Origin: Karstenula rhodostoma CBS 690.94
Taxonomy: Eukaryota; Ascomycota; Dothideomycetes; Pleosporales; Didymosphaeriaceae
Reading direction: 5' to 3'
DNA: 64,000 bases
Assembly: GCA_010093485.1 (NCBI GenBank)
Contig: MU001502.1
Location: 330,057-394,056 of the forward strand
Positions 47,445 to 58,027 of this stretch are shown here, piece by piece (the stretch's first letter is position 1; each line of letters begins with the position of its first letter). A program made the position numbers and the translations under genes. The notes under the pieces were generated by a model. It did no database searches. It was not told where the DNA came from and worked only from the letters and a program-made list of their open reading frames with translations.

Positions 47445-50058
47445 GGTGGCGGACGGGCGCGGTGGATGAGCGTGGGCGGGTTGATCGTGTGCGGAACAGG
47501 AGCCTCAAAGAACTTGGGCACGCTAAGAAGGTCCGGGTGCTGGCTACGCGTCGACAACCATGGCCTTGCTTCCCCACAGAAGCCCCAAGCACTGCAGGCA
47601 AACCGACGAGTGTGCCCTCGTCCAATTCTTATGGTCAAACAAAAGCGGACGGGCGCAGGCTTGTCGCAGCCGTTCGTCTCAAGCCTTTGGGCAAGGAGGC
47701 AAATCTTTGCTGTGCGTACAACACGGCGACTCCAAACGCACTACGGATCCTCAAGCGACTGGGCAAATGATGTGTACGGAGAGGGCAAGGCGGAGAGATT
47801 ATGCGAGCAGGGACGGTTGCGAGAGCAATGGGAGGGATCTGCTTCCGACATAGAGGTCAGACAGACAGGTTCGCGACTCGGGTTCGGCGCGGTCGGAGCG
47901 CAGGTCGATTCGATTGGCTAGGAGACGTGCGAAACAGGTCGGGGAGAAGCCTGCGCAGTGTATATCGAGCAGAAGGTTGGCTTGCGCCGCGCAGAGGAAC
48001 AGTCGAGGCCGCAGAGGTTGGAGTAGGCTTGCGGAGGTGCTGCGCGATGCTCCAGTCTCGGCTAACCGCCGCTGGTGGTGGCCGGCGTCGGCATGGCCTT
48101 GGCCTTTGGGAACACGGTTCATGTTTGAACAGGATTGTGAATGTGAAGAGCACAATTGGGCGTGTGTTTGTCAAAACGTAGAATAACCAAAGAGCACATG
48201 GGTCGTTTGTTAGCTGCCGCAACAATGTGCCCGCCGTGGATGGGTCCTTTTGACGAGTTCTTGGGGGTCCGATGAACAGGTGGAGAGAGCTTGTCACTTG
48301 TCAGCCAACAGACGAGTGGCCATGGGACATGGGACGATGGTTGCACAGTCGCTACACGGGGGCCTCGGTGTTTGGTCATTGGGTCGCAAGTTGGTCATGG
48401 TGTCATCTGCATCATCCGGGCTCGAAACAGTGGCCTTTGGCCGTGCCTTCGCAGCGGGAACGGCAACGAGGGCTGGAACATACTGCGTAGATACATACGA
48501 TACCCCCGAGCAACCGAGCACCTGTTGACCTGCGTCACATGAGCAAAGAACAGCAGCCAAGACAAACTCGTGGAAGAAGGCAACGGCGACCCAGCTCGCG
48601 CGGGGGGGGACCCATGGCAACATGAAGGCATGCGTGTTAAGGCTGTCCCTAAAATCGAAGCAAACTAGTAAAATGGGTGTATGCATCTCTTCTGGCGGAA
48701 TCTTTCTGTATGTCTCACCTTGGGCTCCAGGACTTGGCTAGCGAGTTCCTGTAGAAAAGCTCGTACGTGCCAGGCACGCGACGCGTACTACACAGTATGC
48801 ACCAGTGTCTGACCATTGGAGCCTATGTGGTCGGTGCATCTGCTCAGGCGTTGGGTTAGGAGAAGGGAGTGTTGATGCGGACGTTTAGTTTTCCGACGGC
48901 TTAGCCGCTAGTCAATCTGTAACAATAGTGTACCGTACGCAGCCCACGGATGAGGGTAATGGCACAAACGCACACCGCATGCATCGTCGCCCTGGGCTCG
49001 AGGGAGCGTCATTGGTGCTACGTGGCAACGCGGGTCGCAGCCAGCGCCGCCGTCTGTATAAAGGGCTGCGCGTTCTGGTCTTGAGCGTGTATCGTGCGGA
49101 CAAGGCCAACACGCGCGAGCCCTCGCAGTGCGTTCCGCTTCCCCGTGCGATGGGGCCTCCTGCTCTGCGCTGCGATGCGCCCGCCGTGATCCCCCTCGTC
49201 GTCGTCGACGCTCCACGGCCCGCGCCTGTCCTCTCGTTCTCGGCGGCCTGACGGCGACGCGTTGCAGTGTGCGCGACAGAGCTGCAGGCGCGCCTCGGTC
49301 CAGCAGCTCAACGGCTCCAAAAGGCGGCCCTGTGCGCTTCTGTGCTGTGGAGGAGGTCGCAGCAGGCGTGGCAGCAGGCGTAGCAGCAGGCCCGTCGTGT
49401 GTTGCAGGGGTCCGCGCGCCCCAGCCATTGGCTCCTCCCGTGTCCTCCAGCCGCAGCGACGAACCGACGAACCACCCTCGCAGCAACTGGAAACGCGTCC
49501 AGCGGAGCCGGGTGGAGCCCGCCCGCCTGCCCGCCTGCCCGCTTGTCTGCTCTGGGGCGGCAGAAAGTCTCCAAGTTTATCGTCAAATTGCGCTCCTGCA
49601 AGTCATCATCCAGGATAATCGGTGCTGCATGAGACTAACTCTCTATAACCCGCGTCTCCAGTCTGCCCCCGGATGCTAATTCTAATTCTGCTTCCGCTTC
49701 TGCTTCTGCGTCCGCTTTCTGCTTCTGCTTCTGCTTCCGCTTCTGCTTCTGCACCTCTCTCCTGCCACCCACCAGCCTCATGGTTCCCTTCCGACACGCT
49801 CTGCCGGCTGGCATGACGTCTCCTTGATGACTTTCCGTTTCGTCACTCTCGTTTGATTGATTCCTTCTCGTCACTCTCGTTGTTGTCCCTCCCGCTGCCG
49901 CCGCCTCGACATCCGCTTCTCTTACCGCGCGCCTCTGCGCCTACCTTACCTGCCGCCTGCTAATCGCTCGTTACCCCATTTGTCTGGTTGCATGTCGCCC
50001 AAGTCGCGGCGAGTATTTTGTCGACCTCTCCCCGCCCATTGCTGGACGTAGCCACAGC
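47445..50058. other. 2.6 kb intergenic region
   Basis: This separates SET2 (-) from the AT-hook gene (+), so both promoters lie here. Open frames in both directions overlap each other and are Arg/Pro/Ala-rich without motifs. I see no supported gene. A TTCTGC-type hexamer repeat lies at 49686-49754, and the region before 50059 is CT-rich like a leader. Confidence 0.4.
49686..49754. repeat. imperfect TTCTGC/TTCCGC microsatellite
   Basis: About eleven imperfect six-base units in the leader region of the AT-hook gene. It is pyrimidine-rich on the plus strand, which is common in fungal promoters. Confidence 0.85.
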
Positions 50059-51140
50059 ATGGATCCCCACGAACAGCCGTGGTCAGAGCACGAGGTATGT
50101 GCCGCAATCACCAGCCGCCAGTAGCGCCCCAGACGTCGCTGACCACGCCTTCCAGAGGGTAAACCTACTTGCCGAAGTCTTGCTCAAGGCAGGCACCAGT
50201 CCCTCGCGCGTGCTCTTCGGCGCCATACGAGACTCGGGCATCCAGGTCAGGTGGAACGACCTGGTGCTGCCAAATGGTGAGCTGCGACCAAACACAAACA
50301 CCACGCTCGTGTCGTTGCTAACCCTCCCGTGTAGGCCGCTCACTCGGCTCCTGTCACAGAGCCTTCGATGACCTCGCCGCCCAGGTCCAACCGAGCGAGT
50401 ACAGACACCCCATCCCGCCGCCTACTGCTCCAATCATCTACCCTGGTGGCCGCGAGATACCACAGAAGCGCCCGCACCCCGAGTCGTACGCACCCATCCA
50501 GCCGCGGCCGTCGCAACCCCAGTACATGGGGATACCAAACCAACCGACGTACGGGGCGGCCGTACCCTCTGTGGGCGAACCCGCAAACAAGAAGAAGCGT
50601 GGTCGACCACCAAAGGCAGTGACGGAAATGAGAAGACAAGAGGCACAGGCAAAGGGAGAGCCATACCCCCCACCGCGCAAGGCGAGACCCTCGATAACGT
50701 CCAGAGACCCTTCCCAAGCCTCACCTGGCGGCCCGCTATCATACGCGCGTACGCCACCAAGCGCGTCGCTAGCCGCGCCTACTGGAGCAGCCACACCCCA
50801 GGGTACACAACCGCCCGAGCCAAACACGGAATCTTCGTCGGGAAAGAAGAAGCAGAAGCCCGCACCACTCGAACTGGGCTCACCGCCCCACTTGTTTAGA
50901 CCAGCTACCGAGAATCCGAGTTCGGTCTTCTCCAACTTCACGCCCAACTCTGCTCCCTTCTCCTCGTCGCCCAGGAAAAGCAACGAACCGCACGTCTCCC
51001 ATGTACAGTATGGATCGCAAGGCCCTTCACCCCGCCAAAGCCTGGGCTCCGAGTCGAGAGACGTGAGAATGGAAGGAGTCGAAGACACCCAACCCCGAAC
51101 AACAACACCGCATTCGTTCAAAGACACCGTCGGCATCTGA
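50059..51140 (+). CDS. AT-hook nuclear protein of unknown function
   Basis: Exons 50059-50094, 50156-50276 and 50335-51140 fit in phase and give 320 residues. The N-terminus (1-75) looks folded: MDPHEQPWSEHERVNLLAEV, then SPSRVLFGAIRDSG, VRWNDLVLPNGRS and CHRAFDDL. This has the style of a small helical DNA- or chromatin-binding module, with WSEHE resembling the start of a Myb/SANT helix. An AT-hook KKKRGRPPKAV lies near residue 138. The rest is Pro/Ser-rich and disordered, with KKKQKP basic patches. Probably a nuclear DNA-binding regulator. I do not recognise a named family. Confidence 0.82.
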
Positions 51141-53786
51141 GCGTTCCTTTTGTCACAAAAAGCATTCACGGCGGTATCTGATTTGAAAGCGTTCCGACGA
51201 CCTTTTCACGCAGTCATGATGACATTCCCATGATACCACTGGATCAATGGAGGGTATGCTGCAGCTTTCCCGCGTGGCACGCATTTTACGAGCATGCATT
51301 TGCGCAGCTTTCTATTTTCGCCGTCTCTTCGATTTACGCGCTTTCGTTTTTGAGTTTCGTTGCCAAAGTTCTTCTCTTGCACTGCATGCACTACTCCCCA
51401 CGAAGTCGAGATGTCACGGTCGCGTACCTGTAATGTCTTTTATTTCTATCTAACGACCTTACGGACACTGTACCAGTTGTTCTTTCTTGCATTTCATTGC
51501 GTGTACGATATCTTAAGCTCGCCTTTGACGTCACCATTTTTCCTTTCTTCGAAATATGCAACGGCCGTGTACAAAAGCACTTGTTAGCGAAGAATGCAGT
51601 AGGACGCAATTACTCCGTATTCGAGACTCCGATGGTCGCCCTTTGCGCATATTGCCCAGTCCCGTTCGTCGCAGCTGCTCATCGGTCCAGGTTGCGATTG
51701 CGGCGCGGTTACAACGGACCCTCTCTGCTGCACGTCAGTCCGGACGCGTCGACGTCAACCTATCAAAGCGTCCGGTGCCACCGACGACGACTGCAGGCGT
51801 CCCAAAGGGAAAACTCCAACTCGTTGAGTGGCGCTATGGTGCCCAAGAGGGTCGCTGGTCGGCGGCACGAGCTGGTGAAGATCCGTGCACATGACCTAAT
51901 GCAGGCACCAGGGGGTCTGCGCCAGACCAGCGCTAAGCTGCAAAGCGCGCACCCCTCGCGTTCTTTCAAACGAAACAATGCACCTAAGCGCCGCTCCGTA
52001 TTGCCCTACGGCCCTACGATCCGCCCTACGAAAAGCGAGCGAATCTCTCCGATGGAGCCCCATCCGGGCGCCGTGCTTGCGGCTCAGAAAACCGTGTTTC
52101 AAGCGCACTGGTCGAGGCAGCGCAATGCACCGCAGACGGCAGACGAGGTCCAGGTAGACGCAGACGCAGACGCATGCACCGACGCACGCACCCGTCGTCC
52201 TCGGAACGTCCTGCCCTCCCATTCACCGGCGCCTCTCAGCCTATCGAATTCCCCTGCTGCGCATGTCACCCACTGTCATGTCGCGGCGACTGCTGAACAC
52301 CGCTCTCACGCCCGGCTAAACTAGCCCCCCGATCAGATGGTACAAACGAAACAAAGTCCCTCGTGGAGCGGAGTGGGGTGGGTCTCCGGAACCGGATCCC
52401 TCCGCATGTTTCGACGGCCTGTCCGCCCTCCCTGTGCGACGGCCTCCCCGCGGCCATTGGCCCTCGATGGTCCTCCCACGGTACGTCTACTGCTATGTTT
52501 AGCACGGGAAATATGCGATGGCGACGTACATGTGGTTCTAAGGCTGCTGAAACGATAGCTGGCCACGGACCGGGCATTTGGACGCTTTTTGCTTTTCTTT
52601 TCTTTTCTCTCTATTTATTTTCGGGGTGCAAAGTGCAGGGTTGAGCTCCGTGGCTCGTCGTCCATCCAGATGGTGTTCTCGTGCGTGGAAATCCGCGGTT
52701 TGCACCGAGGACACGTGATGTCCATCCGTCCTCCTTTGGTCGGTGATCTCCCGCTATTCTCCCCTGCTATAACATCCCCCTCCCTACCCTATATTCCCCT
52801 CCTCTCCTCCGCCCGCACTCGCTAGTCCACCTGCTATGATCGCCGCTGCTATATCACGTCCGTCCGGCGCCGAACCGGCGTTCTCCGCACGACTGCTGTG
52901 CGAGGTGCCACGGCGGACATATGACGGTGTGGGCACACGAGCGTGGTTTCAGCGGGGCGTACGGGTGGAAGGTTTTGCGAACCACGCAGGAGGGAGGTGC
53001 TGGGAGCGTGGATGGGGTTTGCTCGGTGGGCAGGTGCTAAGTTTTGTAGATGGTGAGGGGTGGTGGAGGTGGGCTGACATTGCGATATCAGAGACGCGCT
53101 TGGTAGTGAACTCGTAACCAGCAGTTGGGTGGATGGCGCGGGGGGTCTAGGTTGGGCTGGGCTGGGCTGGGCTGGGCTGGTTACACGATCGATGGTGCGT
53201 AGTACTATACTACGGTTATGCTATGGAGATGTCATAGACGCATTGACTTTGTGTGACGCGTTACAGCGCGGAAGGTGGATGCTTGCTACCTATACTTTTT
53301 TGGGCGGTTGGTGGAAGTCGGGTCTGGGCATCATACACATAACACACCTTCTTTCCGAGGGTTTAAGGACATGTAAGTGTCGTTGCGACGATGGGCACCT
53401 AGTATGAAAATCATCCAGCCGAGCACGTACGTCTGGCATGGGATTACGGGTGCTCCGCCTGTTGTGTTCAGCTGCGGGCGGGAGTGTAGGATACTGGTAA
53501 AGTTCATCCAGGATACGTGTGGGCCGTCGTGCATGCGTCTGGTGGGCCTGCTTTCTGGGTTCGTTGTATGCGCTGCAGTCGAGCATGTACGTGCGGTGAA
53601 GCATTCTCGGCTGGTGGATTGTTTGGTTTTGGCACCCTGCTGGGTTCGTGTGCTGCGTTTTGCCGCGGCTTGCAACAGCGCGCGGAGAGTCGATAATCGA
53701 GATTTGTATCTTCGTTTCTTCGTTTCTTGATACGATGCTGCGGTGTGTGGGTTGGAGAGCGGGTTGCCTCTGGTTTCATGGCGGAG
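51141..53786. other. gene-poor region
   Basis: About 2.6 kb downstream of the AT-hook gene without a convincing gene. A long open frame at 51497-52324 has no motif and no coding texture. A GGGCT pentamer run lies at 53154-53180. Confidence 0.35.
53154..53180 (+). repeat. (GGGCT)n run
   Basis: About five GGGCT units on the plus strand. Regularly spaced G triplets could fold as a G-quadruplex. Confidence 0.85.
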
Positions 53787-54470
53787 TTTCGCGCTTGGGT
53801 TTTGAGGTGGGGAGGAAGCGCTGGAGTGGTGGTGTGGTGGGTGGTAGAGATGATGTGTGCCAGTACTGCGATATTGAAGTAGGGGGACGTGCTTCCGAGG
53901 AGGGTGGCGATCATCCATTGGGTGAATATCGCGTTGGGTGTAAGCGGTGGGTTGGATGGAAGTTTACCTCTGCATTTGGTGCGGGCTTTCGCGCTTGGGT
54001 TTTGAGGTGACAAGGAAGCGCTGCAGTGATGGTGTGGTGGATGGTAGAGAGTAGTTCACCTTTGTATTTATTGTGAAGTTTCGCGCTTGGTGAAGAGGAA
54101 CCGCTATAGTAATAGCAAATGTGACATTTCGCGCGCTTTTGTAAGCCGCGGGCTATAATAATAGCATAATAGATAGAGGAGAGCAGTTCACCTCTACAAT
54201 TATTACGAACACTCACATTTCCATTTCGAGGTGAAGAGGAAGCTCTGCAGTAATAGCATAGTGGATAGAGGAGAGTAGTTCACTTCTACGTTTATTACGA
54301 ACTCTTGCACTTCAATTTTGATCTCGAGGTGAAGAGGAAACGCTGCAGTGGTGGGGTGGTGGATAATAGAGAGTAGGTTGCTTCTGAATTTGCTGCGAAC
54401 TCTCGCACTTGAATTTTGAGGTGAAGAGGAAACGCTGCAGTAAAAGCGTCATGGATGGTAGAGAGTCTGT
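53787..54470. repeat. imperfect tandem array (minisatellite)
   Basis: About seven diverged copies of one unit. Each contains a version of TTTCGCGCTTGG or TCGCACTTGAATTTTGAGG, followed by GTGAAGAGGAAACGCTGCAG, then a GTGGATGGTAGAGAGTAG-like stretch and a TTCACCTCTAC segment. Copies start near 53787, 53986, 54079, 54125, 54207, 54299 and 54398, so spacing ranges from about 46 to 200 bases. The most similar copies are the last three. Confidence 0.75.
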
Positions 54471-54787
54471 GACTTGGTGGCTGATTGCATGTTGTCGCCA
54501 TCTTGAATGCTGGCCGATCATGGATCTTCTTCCTGTGACGGTCTGTAACATTCACGACCGTGTTATCCAAGTACAAAAAAAACCTCACCCTTGAAGCGCT
54601 TCTGAACTATGTAACTAGTTCTAAAGCACAGCGCGACTTCTATCTCCACAGCTATATACAACCAACTCTAAAGCATATCACTACTTTAATCTACACAGCT
54701 GCACAGAATATACTGACTGGGGACAAGCAAAGCACCACTCCAGACCTGAACCCAGTTCCATTCCTAGGCTTACACATCAGCCCAACC

Positions 54788-54985
54788 ATGTGCTACATCG
54801 ATATCGATTACTGGGGCTGCAACCACAATTCTACGAAAATAGTTGATTGTCCAGGCAAAGAACGGAGTCTCGACAAAACCTGTCCCACAGGCACGTTGAA
54901 GAAACGTTGGTACCGCCACGGACCGCTCTGTGTGAGTTGCATCCGCACTGGACAACCCCTCGACGAGGGTTACGAGGGTTGGTAG
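54788..54985 (+). CDS. possible small Cys-containing protein
   Basis: A 65-residue frame from an ATG at 54788. It begins MCYIDIDYWGCNHNSTKIVD and continues with a CPTG and a CVSC motif, six Cys in all, spaced as in small fungal zinc- or disulfide-bearing proteins that start with an aromatic-rich strand (YWGC). The same frame is open upstream to 54560, so the true start or an upstream exon may differ. No signal peptide is visible. No family recognised; the regular Cys pattern is the only support. Confidence 0.4.
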   Translation: MCYIDIDYWGCNHNSTKIVDCPGKERSLDKTCPTGTLKKRWYRHGPLCVSCIRTGQPLDEGYEGW

Positions 54986-56037
54986 AAGAGGGTTTTTTCC
55001 TGCCGCGAGAAGGATCTCACGACTTTATGTCGGATAGCTGGGTGCTAGTGTTATTCCGGTATCTTTTGATTATGTTTTGGACTTGTTTTGTGGGCTGGGG
55101 CGAGAGTGTAGCCGGCATTTGGAGAAGCTTTTAGTTGTTTTTAGGACAGCTCTTTCATAGTGGAATAACTCTTGAGATATCGAAGGTTTCTGACTTGTGG
55201 CGGTTTGATACAGGTTGTAGCCGCGGAAGGTATGTCATGTGTATAGGGGTATCGCAGGAGTATCCATATGCATTGCATGAGTATGTCGGTGTCTACGTAG
55301 GTCCCTGTTTCCGATACGCTAGTTCCCCGGTGCGCCCACCTAGTGGCGCTAGTGGCATACCCGCCACAAGGTTTGATGGAACACATGCCTTTGCTACCAG
55401 GTTGGATCGTAGACTACAGGCTTACCTCAACTGTGTTCCGTTTTCCGATCCTGCCGTGGGAAAACGTATCGGGGACACACTCATGTTACTCGAGGAGCAG
55501 GATACGTATGTCAGTGCTGTTCAATTGTCCGGCTTGATTAAAGGCTTCACAATACTCGTCCGACATCGGTACGTTGACTACCGTATTTCATTAACATTAC
55601 TTGCAACTGGATGTCGCTTTCTTCCAAACGTGAATCTGTTCATGTGATAAAATGTCGATGTTCACATATTGCCATTCGGAGCACTTATCATGTTGAGGCT
55701 GCGTTCTGGCCATGATTCCTCGAATCAGCAATACAGGCGGTGTTATTCCTGCAACGTAACCATGGGGATCGTTCGATTGGTCAGCGAGGCGAGCTGAAGA
55801 CAAATTGAACATGCGTCCGCCAATACAACTAGTTGACTTGGACCAGGATTATACGGGCTGAAGCGAATAATGTGCAGCCATGTCATGCAGCTGGTCGTCA
55901 GTCTTGCCGGAGCCTTGCGCGTCGCTCTTCCAACTCACTCGCGCACTCCTTTCTCTATTCTGCTCGTTTGACAAGACAATCGCCGTCGGGCGAGAGCGTT
56001 GAAAAGACCACGTCACATCTGCCCCTCTTATGCAGCC
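54986..56037. other. intergenic region
   Basis: Upstream of the CorA-like gene. A 170-residue frame at 55135-55647 has no recognisable motif and is left out. Confidence 0.35.
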
Positions 56038-57609
56038 ATGGATCCCCTCTCTGTCATTGGGTCTCTTGCAGCAGCGGTAGGGTTTGTTAGCTCCCTCTCT
56101 ACACAACGGTTATACTCCGATACTGGCGTGGTCGACTGGAGCAAAATACATGGACAGTTTATTACTGTATTCGACATAACATCTGATTCGGACCATCCTC
56201 CAGTTGCTCTCGTACAAACCGGCCTGCAAACATCTCATCAGCTCTCCGATCTGCCATCACCGACTGCTGACTCATGTCGAGTATATCTAGTGCACAATGC
56301 CAAAGATGACGAGGTGTTCAAAGCGCACGTCAGACAACTGATTCCTGGGTCTTTTGAAGCCTTCTACAATGGCGAAACTCGCTTGAACGCATCACCACTC
56401 AATCGACGTTTGAAAGACGATCATATGCCATGGTGGCAAGGTGGATTCTGTACCTTTGGATTCATACCTAGATCCCAAGAAATTTTCGAGGGCATGATAC
56501 GGTGTCGCTTGAGACTGAGATGCGTCTGGCGCGAGGATTATATGCTCTGTAGGCTTCTCACCACTATTCCCTTAGACATGGGTATACTAATCAGGCGCCC
56601 AGGCTTCATCTGCTGCGAAGTAGAATCTGCAAACTACAACATCATGCTGCGAAATCAGTGTACTGAGATGGCCGCCGCTATGTTCGGCGAGATCTCACAG
56701 TTATCGTCCAGCTTCAGATGTTTACAGACATCCTTCGTCAAGAACCATGTTAATCGTACCAATCGAACAATGCAGCAGCGAATGATGATACTTCGATTGT
56801 GCTACGCCGTGCTTATCAAGAACGCAGATTTCCTGTCAAAAACAGAGCGGCTGTATAGAAAATCACTACGGAACCTTGTCAACCCAGGGCAAAAAAAGAT
56901 TACACGCGCTTTCTTAAGCATGGTGGCACAGGACTCATATTTTTGGGAGCTTGTACAACAAGACATGACTGTCTTCCTTACCAGTCTTGATTCTTTTCTC
57001 GCCTCACTGCAACTAGTAAAGGGCCTCAGCGATCCAGTCGAGTTTCAGGAACTCATCATCGAGATTCAAGGCCAGAGCATGATACTAGAAAGAAAGGTGT
57101 CTTCAACAACGACTCGCTTGGAAAATCGATTAAGATTCCTCGAAATCAGTCGAAGTGTGCACGAATCTGGACGCGTGAAACTACTCAGCTTGTTGGCTAT
57201 CATCTTCTTGCCGCTTTCTCTCGCTTCTTCTATTCTCAGTATGCAAACCAGATTCGTCGACTTGCATTATCTTCTCTATGACTTTTTCGGAGTTATCTTC
57301 CTTCTTGGTACGATGACGTTCATTCTTCTGGGGATCCTTGTGCTGATTCAATGGGGATATGGAAAGTTGTTCAATTGGATGGAGAATCGGTCACGATCAC
57401 CTTTGTCCTCACTCATACCAGCTGGCAAACTTGCATCCCTTGTTGCGATGTCAGCTTTCCTGGTTCCGTGGGCACTTACCGTGGCCTCGTTCTTGGTTGG
57501 CATGATCCACAACGTCGGACTTGGTCTTAAAGTTTTGGGCTATGGCTTTGGTGGCATTACGGTCTTGTTCATCGCCATTTTGCTTATGTACTGGCTTACC
57601 CATCGATAG
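56038..57609 (+). CDS. CorA-like four-helix membrane protein with MDPLSV N-terminus
   Basis: Single exon, 523 residues from the ATG at 56038 (an upstream in-frame ATG at 55999 is less likely). It opens MDPLSVIGSLAAAVGF, the signature start of many fungal NLR and HET-type proteins. The middle is helical and soluble (about 60-375). A CorA-like membrane module follows: LLAIIFLPLSLASSILSM (about 383-400) with SMQ in place of the GMN selectivity signature, then helices near 415-440, 465-495 and 495-520. So it is unlikely to be an ordinary magnesium channel. It lies 418 bases upstream of a HET-domain gene on the same strand. A membrane effector or executor is possible. Family assignment is by motif only. 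Confidence 0.78.
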   Translation: MDPLSVIGSLAAAVGFVSSLSTQRLYSDTGVVDWSKIHGQFITVFDITSDSDHPPVALVQTGLQTSHQLSDLPSPTADSCRVYLVHNAKDDEVFKAHVRQLIPGSFEAFYNGETRLNASPLNRRLKDDHMPWWQGGFCTFGFIPRSQEIFEGMIRCRLRLRCVWREDYMLCRLLTTIPLDMGILIRRPGFICCEVESANYNIMLRNQCTEMAAAMFGEISQLSSSFRCLQTSFVKNHVNRTNRTMQQRMMILRLCYAVLIKNADFLSKTERLYRKSLRNLVNPGQKKITRAFLSMVAQDSYFWELVQQDMTVFLTSLDSFLASLQLVKGLSDPVEFQELIIEIQGQSMILERKVSSTTTRLENRLRFLEISRSVHESGRVKLLSLLAIIFLPLSLASSILSMQTRFVDLHYLLYDFFGVIFLLGTMTFILLGILVLIQWGYGKLFNWMENRSRSPLSSLIPAGKLASLVAMSAFLVPWALTVASFLVGMIHNVGLGLKVLGYGFGGITVLFIAILLMYWLTHR

Positions 57610-58027
57610 CCTGGTCTGAGATACAAATGGATGGCTCCGATCAAACGTAATGTTGCTATTGCTTGCAGGATTAGCTTATCATCGCGACGTTAGGGCAACT
57701 CTGCGGGGCTGGACCTGGTATTTACCATGCACAGTCTCGCGGCTTCGTGTATTGTTGCATATACAGCTGTACCTAATATACTACTAACACTTGTCTCTTT
57801 CACTCAACTTTATAACATGCAGCAATTGCATGATTATCGTTTAGAAGTTGCGAAGACAGTCCGCAGCTGCCTAAATAGGGATAGGCTCATTTCCCACACC
57901 CCTGCGCCTGCGCCTGCAACGCGATCAAACAAGCCAGAAAGAAAGGCTCATCCTGACGATTTCCTAGCCTACTACAACCATAACTCGATCTAAGAGGATC
58001 GAACATCCTCTCCATACCAAATTAAAC
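57610..58027. other. spacer between the CorA-like and HET genes
   Basis: About 0.4 kb. An 88-residue frame at 57727-57993 begins with a hydrophobic stretch (ILLTLVSFTQLYN after SCIVAYTAVPN) but has no other support. Probably the HET gene promoter. Confidence 0.4.

Noticed and set aside
48908..49486. 192-residue minus-strand frame in the SET2/AT-hook spacer
   Set aside because: Arg/Ala/Pro-rich composition caused by GC-rich DNA; no motif, and other strands are equally open.
51497..52324. 275-residue plus-strand frame
   Set aside because: Starts at a non-ATG codon, shows no domain or repeated pattern, and the composition is like translated noncoding DNA.
53331..54588. Minus-strand frames across the minisatellite that look like a repeat protein
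   Set aside because: The repeated peptides arise because the DNA repeats; unit lengths vary out of frame, so no single repeat protein is encoded.
55135..55647. 170-residue plus-strand frame
   Set aside because: No recognisable motif or family texture; kept out for lack of support.
57727..57993. 88-residue frame between the CorA-like and HET genes
   Set aside because: A short hydrophobic stretch is the only feature; it may be part of the HET promoter.
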